From Candidatus Nitrosopumilus sp. (GTDB lineage Archaea > Thermoproteota > Nitrososphaeria > Nitrososphaerales > Nitrosopumilaceae): 42,742 nt of DNA. The notes beneath the pieces were generated by a model. That model worked only from the letters and a program-made list of their open reading frames with translations, made no database searches and was not told the DNA's origin. The translations under genes and the position numbers were made by a program. Below, piece after piece: positions 27,921-37,376 of the stretch (positions are counted from its first letter, which is position 1; every line of letters begins with the position of its first letter). The DNA lies in NCBI GenBank assembly GCA_003702545.1, contig REGK01000005.1, positions 1-42,742 on the forward strand. Direction: 5' to 3'.

Positions 27921-28562
27921 GTGAAACCTATCGATCTTACACTTACAATATCAAAATCTATTCCAAGTTTTCCTGGTTCTCCAACACCACAATTCATCTC
28001 TTGGTCAAATCTCAAGGAAGATGGGTATAATCTGGAACTTTTGTTCCTTAGTTCTCATACTGGAACTCATCTAGATGCTCCTTTTCATTTTATCAAGAAT
28101 GGAATCAAAATTGATCAGATTTCACTTGGCAGATTAATGGGAAAAGCAATTCTAATCAAAATAAAAAAATCAAAAAATTCTCCAATTACAAAATCAGATA
28201 TTATTCAATTTGAGAAAAAGAATGGTTCCATTCCTGACAAATCTTCTGTCTTCTTTTTTACAGATTGGCAAAAAAACCTCAAAAAAGATAATTACTTTAC
28301 AGAAAATCCTGGATTGGCATTATCAGCTGCTACATATCTTGCACAAAAAAAGACAAATCTTGTTGGAATAGATTCGCCCAGCATAGATCTTGGAAAAGAT
28401 GAATCATTTAGCGTTCATCATGTCTTATCAAAAAATGATATCTTGATAGTAGAAAACCTAGCAAACTTGAATAAGATCAAATCAAAGGAATTTGATTTTA
28501 CAATTCTTCCACTAAAATTAAAAGATGCGACGGGTTCACCTGTAAGAGCAGTTGCACACTAG
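27921..28562 (+). CDS. Cyclase/kynurenine formamidase-like metal hydrolase
   Basis: 213 aa; 'SSHTGTHLDAPFHFI' (HxGTHxDxPxH). GTG start. Confidence 0.93.
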   Translation: MKPIDLTLTISKSIPSFPGSPTPQFISWSNLKEDGYNLELLFLSSHTGTHLDAPFHFIKNGIKIDQISLGRLMGKAILIKIKKSKNSPITKSDIIQFEKKNGSIPDKSSVFFFTDWQKNLKKDNYFTENPGLALSAATYLAQKKTNLVGIDSPSIDLGKDESFSVHHVLSKNDILIVENLANLNKIKSKEFDFTILPLKLKDATGSPVRAVAH

Positions 28563-28590
28563 ACATTTCGTAATGCTAAAAATATAGTGA

Positions 28591-29100
28591 ATGCCTACAT
28601 CTTACATGAGCAAGCCTGGAAATATTTGGAGAAAAGTTCATGGAAAGATTACAAAAAAACCAACAAACTTTTCCTGGTTGATTGAAGAAAAATTAGCAGG
28701 CTCTGGTATGCCTACAAGTTTTGATGAATTTGATTGGATTGTAAACCAAGGCGTAAAATCAATTGTAACTATGACTGAAAACGCTCTACCTGATAATTGG
28801 GTACAGAATATTGGATATCTTCACGTACCAACCCCTGATCTGACCGCACCTGACATGGAAAGAATTGATACTGCAGTTGATTTTATACATGAGCAAATTG
28901 GAAATGATCAAGCAGTAATGGTTCATTGTGCAGCCGGCATGGGAAGAGCTGGAACAATACTTGCATGTTATTTTGTAAAATACAAAAAATTCACTGCACA
29001 AAAAGCCATTGAAATGATTCGTGAGGAAAGACCTGGATCTATTCAATCTGAAGTACAGGAACTAGCTATTGGTTTTTATGAAAAACATGTAAAAAATTAG
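28591..29100 (+). CDS. Dual-specificity-type protein tyrosine phosphatase
   Basis: 169 aa; 'VMVHCAAGMGRAGTILACYFV' matches HCxxGxxR. Confidence 0.93.
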   Translation: MPTSYMSKPGNIWRKVHGKITKKPTNFSWLIEEKLAGSGMPTSFDEFDWIVNQGVKSIVTMTENALPDNWVQNIGYLHVPTPDLTAPDMERIDTAVDFIHEQIGNDQAVMVHCAAGMGRAGTILACYFVKYKKFTAQKAIEMIREERPGSIQSEVQELAIGFYEKHVKN

Positions 29101-29101
29101 T

Positions 29102-29248
29102 TTAAACAAATTCTGAAACTAATTTTCCATCAACAATTTTGATTTTCAAGGTTTTGTTTTCTTGAAAGATCATGGTAAGTCCACCATCTGAATCTGGATC
29201 TTCTATCTTTACAAGTTCTAACATTTTGATTGCATCATATTTTTCCAT
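29102..29248 (-). CDS. 48-aa hypothetical microprotein, paralog A
   Basis: My translation: MEKYDAIKMLELVKIEDPDSDGGLTMIFQENKTLKIKIVDGKLVSEFV; paralogous to the adjacent ORF; absent from ORF track (length cutoff). Confidence 0.8.
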   Translation of the reverse strand: MEKYDAIKMLELVKIEDPDSDGGLTMIFQENKTLKIKIVDGKLVSEFV

Positions 29249-29257
29249 TTATGTCAC

Positions 29258-29410
29258 CTATTCTGGGATTGATACGGTCTCGATTTTTCCATCATTTGCT
29301 TTGATGAACAAAAATCTGTTGTCTTTAAAGATAAAGGTAATTCCTCCTTCTTTATCAGGATCTTCAACTTCAAGAATTGGTTGTCCTAATAGACCATCGT
29401 ATTTTGCCAT
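29258..29410 (-). CDS. 50-aa hypothetical microprotein, paralog B
   Basis: My translation: MAKYDGLLGQPILEVEDPDKEGGITFIFKDNRFLFIKANDGKIETVSIPE; 9 nt upstream of paralog A. Confidence 0.8.
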   Translation of the reverse strand: MAKYDGLLGQPILEVEDPDKEGGITFIFKDNRFLFIKANDGKIETVSIPE

Positions 29411-29440
29411 ATTGATTCCACCAAAAAGTTCCTTATATCC

Positions 29441-29989
29441 CTAATTGATTTTTATTTCAATTTCTCTGGAATTGTTCTTGACATTTCCTGGTTCTGTAAA
29501 CTCATGTTTCTGCCATGATGCAAATGCTTCGGCACTAATTTTGTGTGTGCCTTTTCCCAATTCTTCTGCTTTGAAAACAAATTTCTCATTAAAATCAAAC
29601 AATTCCTGTCTGACTTCTTCTTCTGTGAGTCTGATAAATGGCTCAAAGTTTTTGGCTACTTGAACCCAGATTCTTCTATCTTTCATAGGATTGACAAGTT
29701 TTGGATTTCTAGTCCAAAATATGGATGCCTTTCTGTAGGTATCAATTGTTCGACCCAACTCTTTTTTCCTAAATCCGCCTGTAGTGAGTTTTACACCACA
29801 CTTCATTTTGAATGAAACATCATTTTTGTTGTATGCCTCTGTCCAGTTTGCCTCGTTAAATGCGTCTCTTAGGCCGCCTTCAACTGAAAATTGGACATTT
29901 ATCTCAATATTCTCATCTGATGCGTATTCGTCCTTGGATTTTACCAATTCTATGTCTGAAATCCTACTTTCACTCATTTCTCTGCTCAT
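29441..29989 (-). CDS. Hypothetical protein
   Basis: 182 aa ORF starting upstream of and divergent from rpoL; strongest coding frame in the region. Confidence 0.7.
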   Translation of the reverse strand: MSREMSESRISDIELVKSKDEYASDENIEINVQFSVEGGLRDAFNEANWTEAYNKNDVSFKMKCGVKLTTGGFRKKELGRTIDTYRKASIFWTRNPKLVNPMKDRRIWVQVAKNFEPFIRLTEEEVRQELFDFNEKFVFKAEELGKGTHKISAEAFASWQKHEFTEPGNVKNNSREIEIKIN

Positions 29990-30027
29990 AATGATTTATA
30001 TCCGCAATAAGTGCTTTTTCTGAATAC

Positions 30028-30306
30028 ATGAACGCACAAGTGATCAGTTCAGAAGCCAAAGAAATCAACATTTCAATCACTGAAACCGATATTGGCATTT
30101 TGTACCTAATTCAACATGAGCTTCTAAAGGAATCAAACATTGATTTTGCAGGTGTTATAGTAAAACATCCATTAACTAATGAATGCTGGATGCGAATAAA
30201 TTCTAGTTCAAAACCTCTAGGTGAAATAAAAAAAGCCGCTGATTCAGCAATTAAGATGGCAGATGAATTCAAACAATTATTCAATTCAAAACTTAAGGTA
30301 AATTAG
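30028..30306 (+). CDS. rpoL: DNA-directed RNA polymerase subunit L
   Basis: 92 aa; 'IGILYLIQHELLKESNIDFAGVIVKHPLTNECWMRI'. Confidence 0.93.
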   Translation: MNAQVISSEAKEINISITETDIGILYLIQHELLKESNIDFAGVIVKHPLTNECWMRINSSSKPLGEIKKAADSAIKMADEFKQLFNSKLKVN

Positions 30307-30308
30307 AA

Positions 30309-30626
30309 TTGAAGTTTTGCCCCAAATGTGAGGTTAAATTAAAAAAATCCACTTCAGGCCTCCAATGTTCCAAATGTGGTTATACAGAAGGTGCAGAAGA
30401 AAAACAGACCAAAAAAAATGTTGAAACTGAAGAACAAGAAGAATCCATTTTAGCTTTTGAAGGAAATGAGGGAGAAGAATCTCACCCAACCATTAAAATC
30501 GATTGTGAGAAATGTGGACATGATGAAGCAATTTGGTGGATGCTTCAAACAAGAAGTGCAGATGAACCAACAACACAGTTCTATCGCTGTACAAAATGTC
30601 AGAATACTTGGCGTAATTACGCATAA
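30309..30626 (+). CDS. Transcription factor S (TFIIS-like)
   Basis: 105 aa; two zinc ribbons, C-terminal 'CEKCGHDEAIWWMLQTRSADEPTTQFYRCTKCQNTWRNY' with DE catalytic pair. Confidence 0.96.
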   Translation: MKFCPKCEVKLKKSTSGLQCSKCGYTEGAEEKQTKKNVETEEQEESILAFEGNEGEESHPTIKIDCEKCGHDEAIWWMLQTRSADEPTTQFYRCTKCQNTWRNYA

Positions 30627-30660
30627 CGTTTAACTGGAACATAAAGTCAACAAAGTTGAT

Positions 30661-31407
30661 TTGACTTTTGGAGCAAAAACTAGCGGTTCTGATGATCTAA
30701 AAGCAATCATCTCTGCAATTTCAACACTAGTTGAAGAAGCAACATTTGTTGCAACGGCAGAAGGAATTTCATTTCGAGGAATGGATCCATCACATGTTGC
30801 TCTCATAGATATTTCATGGCCTAATTCTGCATTTGAAAAATATGAATGTGATAGTGATATAAAATTTGGAGTAAGAATTGATGAATTCTCAAAACTTATC
30901 AAAAGAGCAGACAAAAAAGATAGCATAGAGATTAGTATCTCTGAACAAAACATGTTACTTGTTACGGTTGGAAAAAATAAAAAATACAAAATGCGTTTGA
31001 TTGAAAGTTCTGCAACAGATACTCCATTACCAAAAATCCCATATGATTCCAAAATTATCTTGTCTTCATCAAAGTTTGACAAAATTTTAGGTGATGTTCA
31101 AGTTGTATCTGACTATTTGACAATACACACATCTGATTCTAAAGGCGATTTTTCAGGCAAAGGTGATTCTGGAGAAGTTGTCATTGATTTAGACAAAGAT
31201 GATGAAGACATTGAAGAGATTTCTTCTAAAGAAGATAGTGTCGGAACCTACAGCCTAGAATATCTAAATCCTGTAGTAAAAGCAGTAGGAACCACTGCGG
31301 GCTTTATCACATGTGAGTTTTCGAGTGCAAAACCACTTAGAATTGAATTCAAGGTTGCCAATATTGGCAGAATCCACTTTTACTTGGCTCCACGCGTGGA
31401 AAGTTAA
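30661..31407 (+). CDS. pcn: DNA polymerase sliding clamp (PCNA)
   Basis: 248 aa; 'GISFRGMDPSHVALIDISWP' and 'APRVES' C-terminus. Confidence 0.96.
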   Translation: MTFGAKTSGSDDLKAIISAISTLVEEATFVATAEGISFRGMDPSHVALIDISWPNSAFEKYECDSDIKFGVRIDEFSKLIKRADKKDSIEISISEQNMLLVTVGKNKKYKMRLIESSATDTPLPKIPYDSKIILSSSKFDKILGDVQVVSDYLTIHTSDSKGDFSGKGDSGEVVIDLDKDDEDIEEISSKEDSVGTYSLEYLNPVVKAVGTTAGFITCEFSSAKPLRIEFKVANIGRIHFYLAPRVES

Positions 31408-31442
31408 AGCATTTAAAGATTAACTAATTCAGGTATTTTGAA

Positions 31443-32846
31443 ATGAGACTTGTAATAAAATATGGTGGGACATCAATTTCATCTGCAAAAGACATTCAAG
31501 CAGTAGCTAACCATCTAAATTCATTATCAAAGAAAAATGAAATTGTAGTAGTTTGTTCTGCAACTAGTGGGACAACAGATGATCTAATCGAAATATCTGA
31601 ATCAATTAAAAAAGAAAATAAATCAAAGGCTGAACAACTTGCATCCAAGATAACTAATAGACATAAGCAATTAGCAAAACAAACTATCAAAAAAGCAGAT
31701 TTACGTAAAAAACTATTAAAAAACTTTGATGATGATTTTGTAGAACTTGTTGCATTAATTGATGGGATGGTGCTATTGGGAGAAGTTACTCCAAGAACAA
31801 TGGATTACCTGTTCTCATTTGGTGAACGACTATCAATAAAATTAGTTTCAATGGCAGTTAGTGATACCGGTAAAAAATCAGTATCCCTTACTGGAAAAGA
31901 TGTTGGAATAGTAACTGACTCTAACTTTGGTGAATCTAAACCACTTATTGATACAACTAGATTAAGAGTTTCAAAAACTGTGGAAAATCTTTTCTCAAAG
32001 AAAATAATACCTGTTGTAGGTGGCTTTGTCGGTGCAGATCAACATGGTCATGTTACCACTTTTGGACGAGGTGGTTCAGATTATTCAGCAACAATCATTG
32101 GAACTTGCATAAAAGCAGATGAAATTTGGTTGATGAGTGATGTTGACGGTCTAATGACTGCAGATCCAAAAATAGTCAAGAATGCAAAACTGCTCAAAGA
32201 AGTATCATACATAGAGGCAATCGAGATGGCATTATTTGGCGCAAAACAGATCCATCCACGCACATTTGAGCCTCTACTATCAAAGAAAATTCCAATGAAG
32301 ATTAGAAGTTCGTTTAATGTGAAAAATGAAGGAACTTTAGTTACAGCTTCTCCGTCATCTTCTGTAAAAAATACCGTAAAGTGTGTTAGTAATGTACGAA
32401 ACAATGGGTTAATTGATATTCAAGGTGGTAGTATGGTTGGAACTCCTGGTACTGCTGCAAAAATTTTTGAAACATTAGCAAAAGCTGGAATCAATGTAAT
32501 GATGATATCTCAGAATCCATCAGAATCTAGTATAACAATCGTAGTAAAGAACGGTGATCTTGACAAAGCAGTAAGTTCACTTGAAATGGAACTTTTAGGA
32601 AAAATAATCAAGAAACTAGAAGTAACAACAAATGTAGCAATTATTGCACTTATTGGTTCCGGAATGCGTGGAACTGTAGGTGTTGCTTCCAAAGTGTTTG
32701 GCGCAGCTGAGAAAAATAAGGTAAATGTTTCAATGATTACACAAGGTTCATCAGAACTGAATCTAGCCTTTGTTGTTAAAAATTCTGATACAAATGCAGC
32801 TGTTCGTGCATTACATGATGCATTTGAATTAGACAAAATCAATTAA
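31443..32846 (+). CDS. Aspartate kinase
   Basis: 467 aa; 'VIKYGGTSISSAKDI', 'FGRGGSDYSATIIG', two C-terminal ACT domains. Confidence 0.97.
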   Translation: MRLVIKYGGTSISSAKDIQAVANHLNSLSKKNEIVVVCSATSGTTDDLIEISESIKKENKSKAEQLASKITNRHKQLAKQTIKKADLRKKLLKNFDDDFVELVALIDGMVLLGEVTPRTMDYLFSFGERLSIKLVSMAVSDTGKKSVSLTGKDVGIVTDSNFGESKPLIDTTRLRVSKTVENLFSKKIIPVVGGFVGADQHGHVTTFGRGGSDYSATIIGTCIKADEIWLMSDVDGLMTADPKIVKNAKLLKEVSYIEAIEMALFGAKQIHPRTFEPLLSKKIPMKIRSSFNVKNEGTLVTASPSSSVKNTVKCVSNVRNNGLIDIQGGSMVGTPGTAAKIFETLAKAGINVMMISQNPSESSITIVVKNGDLDKAVSSLEMELLGKIIKKLEVTTNVAIIALIGSGMRGTVGVASKVFGAAEKNKVNVSMITQGSSELNLAFVVKNSDTNAAVRALHDAFELDKIN

Positions 32847-32880
32847 GACAAATCATTTAAGGGAATAATCTCAATTAGAT

Positions 32881-34347
32881 TTGTTGAGAAAATTAATTGC
32901 CATATTGATAATTGGAATTTTTGCAACAAGTATAATGACTGTTTCCTCATTATCAGATCAGTTTGCTGATGCAGGTTCTAGAAAAAAAATACATTTTACG
33001 CAAACTATTACATCTTCTCAAGATCCAGGTCAGGGACATGAAAATCATCAATTATCATTAATTTTGTCGCCTAGTGAAGGAACAATTTATGATGGTTCTA
33101 TGACATTTACATCAAGTGAACCTGTTCAGATTGTTGTATTGCATGAAATTAACTCAAATGATGCAAAAGGACAACCTACCTGGACCATCGATGGAGAAAC
33201 TGTTTATGGACTATCTCTAATTGATTTACAAGAAAGATCTGGTTCTTTTGAATTTACAGGAGCTGCACTTGGATTACACTCGCCAAATTCTAAACCATTT
33301 ACTTCAACTGTAAGTGTTGATGGATGGATTAGAGGGCAACCAACTGAAGTCATTATGCAAAAAATTGAGTTAGAAAAAGAAGAACCAACCTCATTACTTT
33401 CAAGAGCAAATGTTCCAGCTACAATTCCATTGCATGAAGGAATCTATGGTGGTGAAAAAGTTTTGTATATTATTACTGATGGAAGTGATGAAGAATATGT
33501 AAAGGAATTATCAGAAAAACAAGAATGGAATGTAGAATTTGCACCTGTTCTGACTGATGTTCCAGAAGATGCTCTTCAAAAAATATTCGTTTTCAAAAAT
33601 GGAGTTAAAGGAAATGGGCTTTATGGATTCCAAAACGAAGTATTCTCTAATACCCCTCAACAAAAATCACAATACAGTGCCTTATCTTCTGTAATAGAAG
33701 TAACATGGAAGATAGGTCAAAAAGAGATTGTCTTTGAATCTGCTACAGATGTAATTGCAGCTGAAGAAGGTGGAAGAATTGAATTCAATGAAACAGGAAT
33801 TGTACTCAATACTCCACATATTGTATGGCCTGATGGACAAATGCAAGTACGTTCAGAAAAAGAAATAACTGATGATATGCCATATGGTGGAGGCCAAATT
33901 ACTGAAATTAATGAAGAAGAAATGACTGTCACATTTGTTGCTCATAGAGGTTGGGGACCTGATGGAAGAACAATTTACTATATTGTAACTGATGCAACTC
34001 CCTCTGGTCCTGCAGAAATGATGGGAGTGACTTCGTCTCCCACTTTAGCAAATTTGATTGCTCATTCAGGAGCAGTTGATCTTTTCCAATTCAAAAATGG
34101 AATTAAAGGCACAGGTCCATTAGGATTTCAAGCTGGAATTGCCGGAGCTGCATTAGGTGATAAGAATTACAGTCCAATATGGAGAATCTATCTAATTGAA
34201 TGGAATGATTCAGAAAATGCAAAAATTCTCGAAACAAAATCTGACATTGATTCATTCAGAGCAGATGATGAAATTACTGTCAGCATAGCACGACCAACCA
34301 ATAGTGATCATATAGTAAATTGCCCATTTATTGATCCCTTTCAATAA
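32881..34347 (+). CDS. Secreted hypothetical protein with two homologous internal repeats
   Basis: 488 aa, TTG start, signal peptide; repeats containing 'FKNGVKGNGLYGFQ' and 'FKNGIKGTGPLGFQ'. Confidence 0.85.
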   Translation: MLRKLIAILIIGIFATSIMTVSSLSDQFADAGSRKKIHFTQTITSSQDPGQGHENHQLSLILSPSEGTIYDGSMTFTSSEPVQIVVLHEINSNDAKGQPTWTIDGETVYGLSLIDLQERSGSFEFTGAALGLHSPNSKPFTSTVSVDGWIRGQPTEVIMQKIELEKEEPTSLLSRANVPATIPLHEGIYGGEKVLYIITDGSDEEYVKELSEKQEWNVEFAPVLTDVPEDALQKIFVFKNGVKGNGLYGFQNEVFSNTPQQKSQYSALSSVIEVTWKIGQKEIVFESATDVIAAEEGGRIEFNETGIVLNTPHIVWPDGQMQVRSEKEITDDMPYGGGQITEINEEEMTVTFVAHRGWGPDGRTIYYIVTDATPSGPAEMMGVTSSPTLANLIAHSGAVDLFQFKNGIKGTGPLGFQAGIAGAALGDKNYSPIWRIYLIEWNDSENAKILETKSDIDSFRADDEITVSIARPTNSDHIVNCPFIDPFQ

Positions 34348-34391
34348 TTCACTAAAGGGATAAATTACTTGCAAGATGATTTCTTGTAAAT

Positions 34392-35189
34392 TTGACTGGA
34401 AAATTGAACATTGTTGGTGTTGGTCCTGGAAATAATAATCATATGACATTTAGAGCAAAAGAAATAATCAGTGAAAGTGATATCATTATTGGTTATGAAA
34501 CATATGTAAATTTAGTTTCAGATCTTATTGAAGGAAAAACAGTTTATCGTTATGCAATGACTCAAGAAGTTGAAAGAGCTCATCAATGTATTGATCTAGC
34601 AAAGTCCGGAAAAATTGTATCTCTTGTATCTAGTGGAGATCCTGGAATTTATGGAATGGCTGGATTAATCTATGAAACTCTAGCTGAGAGCGGTTGGGAT
34701 CCAAAAGATGGACTTCAGGTAGAAGTAGTTCCAGGCGTATCTGCACTAAATTCTTGTGCATCTATTGTTGGCTCACCACTAATGTCTGATTTTGCAGTAG
34801 TAAGTATGAGTGATTTGTTAGTTCCATGGGATGTTATTGAAAATAGAGTAGAATCTGCAGCCAAAGGTGATTTTGTTCTTGTGATTTACAATCCTGCTAG
34901 TAAGAAAAGAGTTCATCAGTTACAAGATACTAGAAAAATTCTATTAAAATACAGAAAACCTACAACACCTGTTGCAATTATTGTTAGTGCATATAGAGAA
35001 TCTGAATCAATTGTGATAACTGATTTAGAAAATCTGCCAAACCATTCAGACAAATTAGGAATGACTAGTACTGTAATTGTAGGAAATTCATCTACATATT
35101 CTTACAAAGATTTGATGATAAATCCAAGAGGATACAAATCAAAATATAATTTAGAAGAACAAACTAATCCAGATCTTAAAGTTCAGTAA
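34392..35189 (+). CDS. cobJ: Precorrin-3B/cobalt-factor III C17-methyltransferase
   Basis: 265 aa; 'LNIVGVGPGNNNHMTFRAKEII', 'VSSGDPGIYGMAGLIYE', 'VEVVPGVSALNSCASIVGSPLMSDFAVVSMSD'. Confidence 0.94.
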   Translation: MTGKLNIVGVGPGNNNHMTFRAKEIISESDIIIGYETYVNLVSDLIEGKTVYRYAMTQEVERAHQCIDLAKSGKIVSLVSSGDPGIYGMAGLIYETLAESGWDPKDGLQVEVVPGVSALNSCASIVGSPLMSDFAVVSMSDLLVPWDVIENRVESAAKGDFVLVIYNPASKKRVHQLQDTRKILLKYRKPTTPVAIIVSAYRESESIVITDLENLPNHSDKLGMTSTVIVGNSSTYSYKDLMINPRGYKSKYNLEEQTNPDLKVQ

Positions 35190-36229
35190 CTTTTCTTAAT
35201 TGCCTCATACAGTTCTTCAGTAAGATTAAGCTTGTCTCTAATTGGAGAGATTATTTTCACCAAATAATTTCCAACTACCTGCTTCAAATCTCCTGGATGT
35301 AATTTTTTTTCAACAAAATCAGTTTCAAGTTGATTATAATCTTGATATGATACATTTCCTCCAAATTTCTCAGGCCTTTCTACATTCATCTCATTGAATT
35401 CATGGAAAATTACTGTTTTTGCAATTTCTAATAGTGGATTATTCTGTATGTTTGCCTCTTCACACCAGGCTTTGTTCATCTTTTTCTTAATTTCTTCATC
35501 AGTATTGTGAATGAAAACTCCTGAATTTGGATCAGATTTGCTCATTTTCCCTAAAACTTGTGAATCACTCGTATCTGCAGGCTTGGATAGACCTGGCAAT
35601 AGTTTGTGATGCACAGCTACTGGCACATTCCATTTCATTTTAGGAAATATTTCTCTGACTAGCATGTGGATTTTTCTTTGATCCATTCCTGCATGTGCAA
35701 TATCTACTCCCAAAGAATGAATATCAACTGCTTGCATTGCTGGGTAAAGTAACTTTGCAACGTCTATATTTTTAGGATTTTCAGAACGTCCCATAATTGT
35801 TAAAGTTCTCATTGTTCTAGCTAATGACATGTGTTTTGTAAATTTCACAAGCTCTGACCAATACTCTGTTTTTTCTTCATAAAGTTTTGATCCCAAAACG
35901 ATTTCAGCATCAGGACAAACTAACTTGAAAGCGTCTTGATAATATTTTGAAACTTTGGAAATTGTTTCCCAATCTCCTCCTAATTTATCATTGATTAGTG
36001 TGTGCCAGTCTGCAAGAAATATTGTGCACTTTACACCAGCTTTTGCAAAATCATTAATTTTGAATCCTGTACTGATTAGACTACCTAGATGTAAGAAACC
36101 AGAAATCTCTAAGCCAATGTAATGCTTTGGAGATGAATTTGTTTTGAATAATTCAGTTAACTCATCACGTGTAACAACTTCTTCAGTTGGTGGTCTTTCA
36201 ATTAAATCAACTTTTTCAGTTATGTCCAA
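35183..36229 (-). CDS. tyrS: Tyrosine--tRNA ligase
   Basis: 348 aa; class I 'GFLHLGSLIS' (HIGH-like) and 'LGKMSKSDPNSGVFI' (KMSKS). Confidence 0.95.
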   Translation of the reverse strand: MDITEKVDLIERPPTEEVVTRDELTELFKTNSSPKHYIGLEISGFLHLGSLISTGFKINDFAKAGVKCTIFLADWHTLINDKLGGDWETISKVSKYYQDAFKLVCPDAEIVLGSKLYEEKTEYWSELVKFTKHMSLARTMRTLTIMGRSENPKNIDVAKLLYPAMQAVDIHSLGVDIAHAGMDQRKIHMLVREIFPKMKWNVPVAVHHKLLPGLSKPADTSDSQVLGKMSKSDPNSGVFIHNTDEEIKKKMNKAWCEEANIQNNPLLEIAKTVIFHEFNEMNVERPEKFGGNVSYQDYNQLETDFVEKKLHPGDLKQVVGNYLVKIISPIRDKLNLTEELYEAIKKSY

Positions 36230-36323
36230 ATCAAATCAACTTTTGAGTGGTAAACGTATAAAGTTATTCAAAGAATTTTTGAAAAATTAGAACCTTTGAA
36301 TAGTTGTTAGATCAATTATTGTT

Positions 36324-36533
36324 ATGACTCTTGAAGAAGGACTAGAATTAATTGAAAATTACAAAAAAGGTCTTGAAAAATTCTTAGAAACATTACCTGA
36401 ACAATCTGTACAATTAGGCACAGAAATGGTCAAAACCTTGACTATGAACTCAAAAAACGAAATAAAAAATCTAGAAGCAATAGAAAAAGCCCTTAAACGA
36501 CCCCCAAAATATGAATCAGGACTTTCAGAATAA
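36324..36533 (+). CDS. Hypothetical small helical protein
   Basis: 69 aa ORF, charged and helical. Confidence 0.6.
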   Translation: MTLEEGLELIENYKKGLEKFLETLPEQSVQLGTEMVKTLTMNSKNEIKNLEAIEKALKRPPKYESGLSE

Positions 36534-36542
36534 CTAAATTTA

Positions 36543-36719
36543 TTTACAACTTTTTTGTGTTTTCTCAAATCTTGCTGAGTGTTAAATTCTGTTCCACAAA
36601 CTCTTCATTTTTTCTGTTATGTGCTATTTCCTGATGGTTCTTTAATCTCTCTGAATCTGAAAGTATGGTTCCACATTTTTTTACTTTAATTCATTTTTGT
36701 TTTCACCAAACAATTCCAT
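36543..36719 (-). pseudogene. Degraded two-finger C2H2 zinc-finger protein gene
   Basis: Minus strand: MELFGENKNELK(stop/shift)KKCGTILSDSERLKNHQEIAHNRKNEE(shift)CGTEFNTQQDLRKHKKVVNK; two fingers in different frames. Confidence 0.75.
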
Positions 36720-36768
36720 TCTTTTACTACATGATATTACAAAAAAGGTCTTAAAATTCTCAAAAAAC

Positions 36769-37356
36769 TTAATCTTGTGGTTCATCCAATGACTTTCTAG
36801 GTTTGGTACTGAGATAGAATGCATGACTACTGATGATGAATGCTGCTAGAAACATTTTGATTGCAAAAATTGTATTCCAAGGCCGTTCAGGATCTGGATA
36901 TGCAATTGATAATTTATCAATATCTGGTAACACTCCGTTAACTATTCCTGCGGAAATCTGTGCAGTTAATACTGAAAAGTTGTACATTACTTCAAACAAT
37001 GTGATAATTGAAAATCCTAACAACATTAGTTGTAATAATGCCATTCTTGTTCCAACAATTTTATTTCCTGCAGTTCTTCTCCAACCTATTCTAGATACAC
37101 AATACCATCCAATTATTGTAGAGAAAAATATCCATGTTGACACTCTTGCAAAATTTTCAAACGGAATAGTTGTATTGTGTATGGCTTCTCCCATCACATA
37201 TGTTCCATTTTCCATCCACTCAATCATCGTAACATAAACGCCAAAAATTAATGATGAACTCATGATGAATCCACAAATATAGAAAATATACAGAAAAACT
37301 TTGTATCCTTTGTCTGTTTTTTCTAGATGACGTGATTTCATTATGCCGATTGCCAA
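36769..37356 (-). CDS. Hypothetical multi-pass membrane protein
   Basis: 195 aa; four hydrophobic segments. Confidence 0.8.
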   Translation of the reverse strand: MAIGIMKSRHLEKTDKGYKVFLYIFYICGFIMSSSLIFGVYVTMIEWMENGTYVMGEAIHNTTIPFENFARVSTWIFFSTIIGWYCVSRIGWRRTAGNKIVGTRMALLQLMLLGFSIITLFEVMYNFSVLTAQISAGIVNGVLPDIDKLSIAYPDPERPWNTIFAIKMFLAAFIISSHAFYLSTKPRKSLDEPQD

Positions 37357-37376
37357 ATTTTGAAATATAAAAATTC

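Noticed and set aside
29172-29444. Plus-strand 90-aa ORF in the track
   Set aside because: Antisense to two minus-strand paralogous microproteins with clear mutual similarity; no recognisable protein signature.
29445-30023. Several overlapping ORFs on both strands (29445, 29452, 29543, 29784)
   Set aside because: Shadows of the minus-strand 182-aa ORF 29441-29989, which has better coding character and start context.
36359-36568. Minus-strand 69-aa ORF MRKHKKVVNK...
   Set aside because: Only its first residues are remnants of the C2H2 pseudogene; the rest is antisense to 36324-36533.
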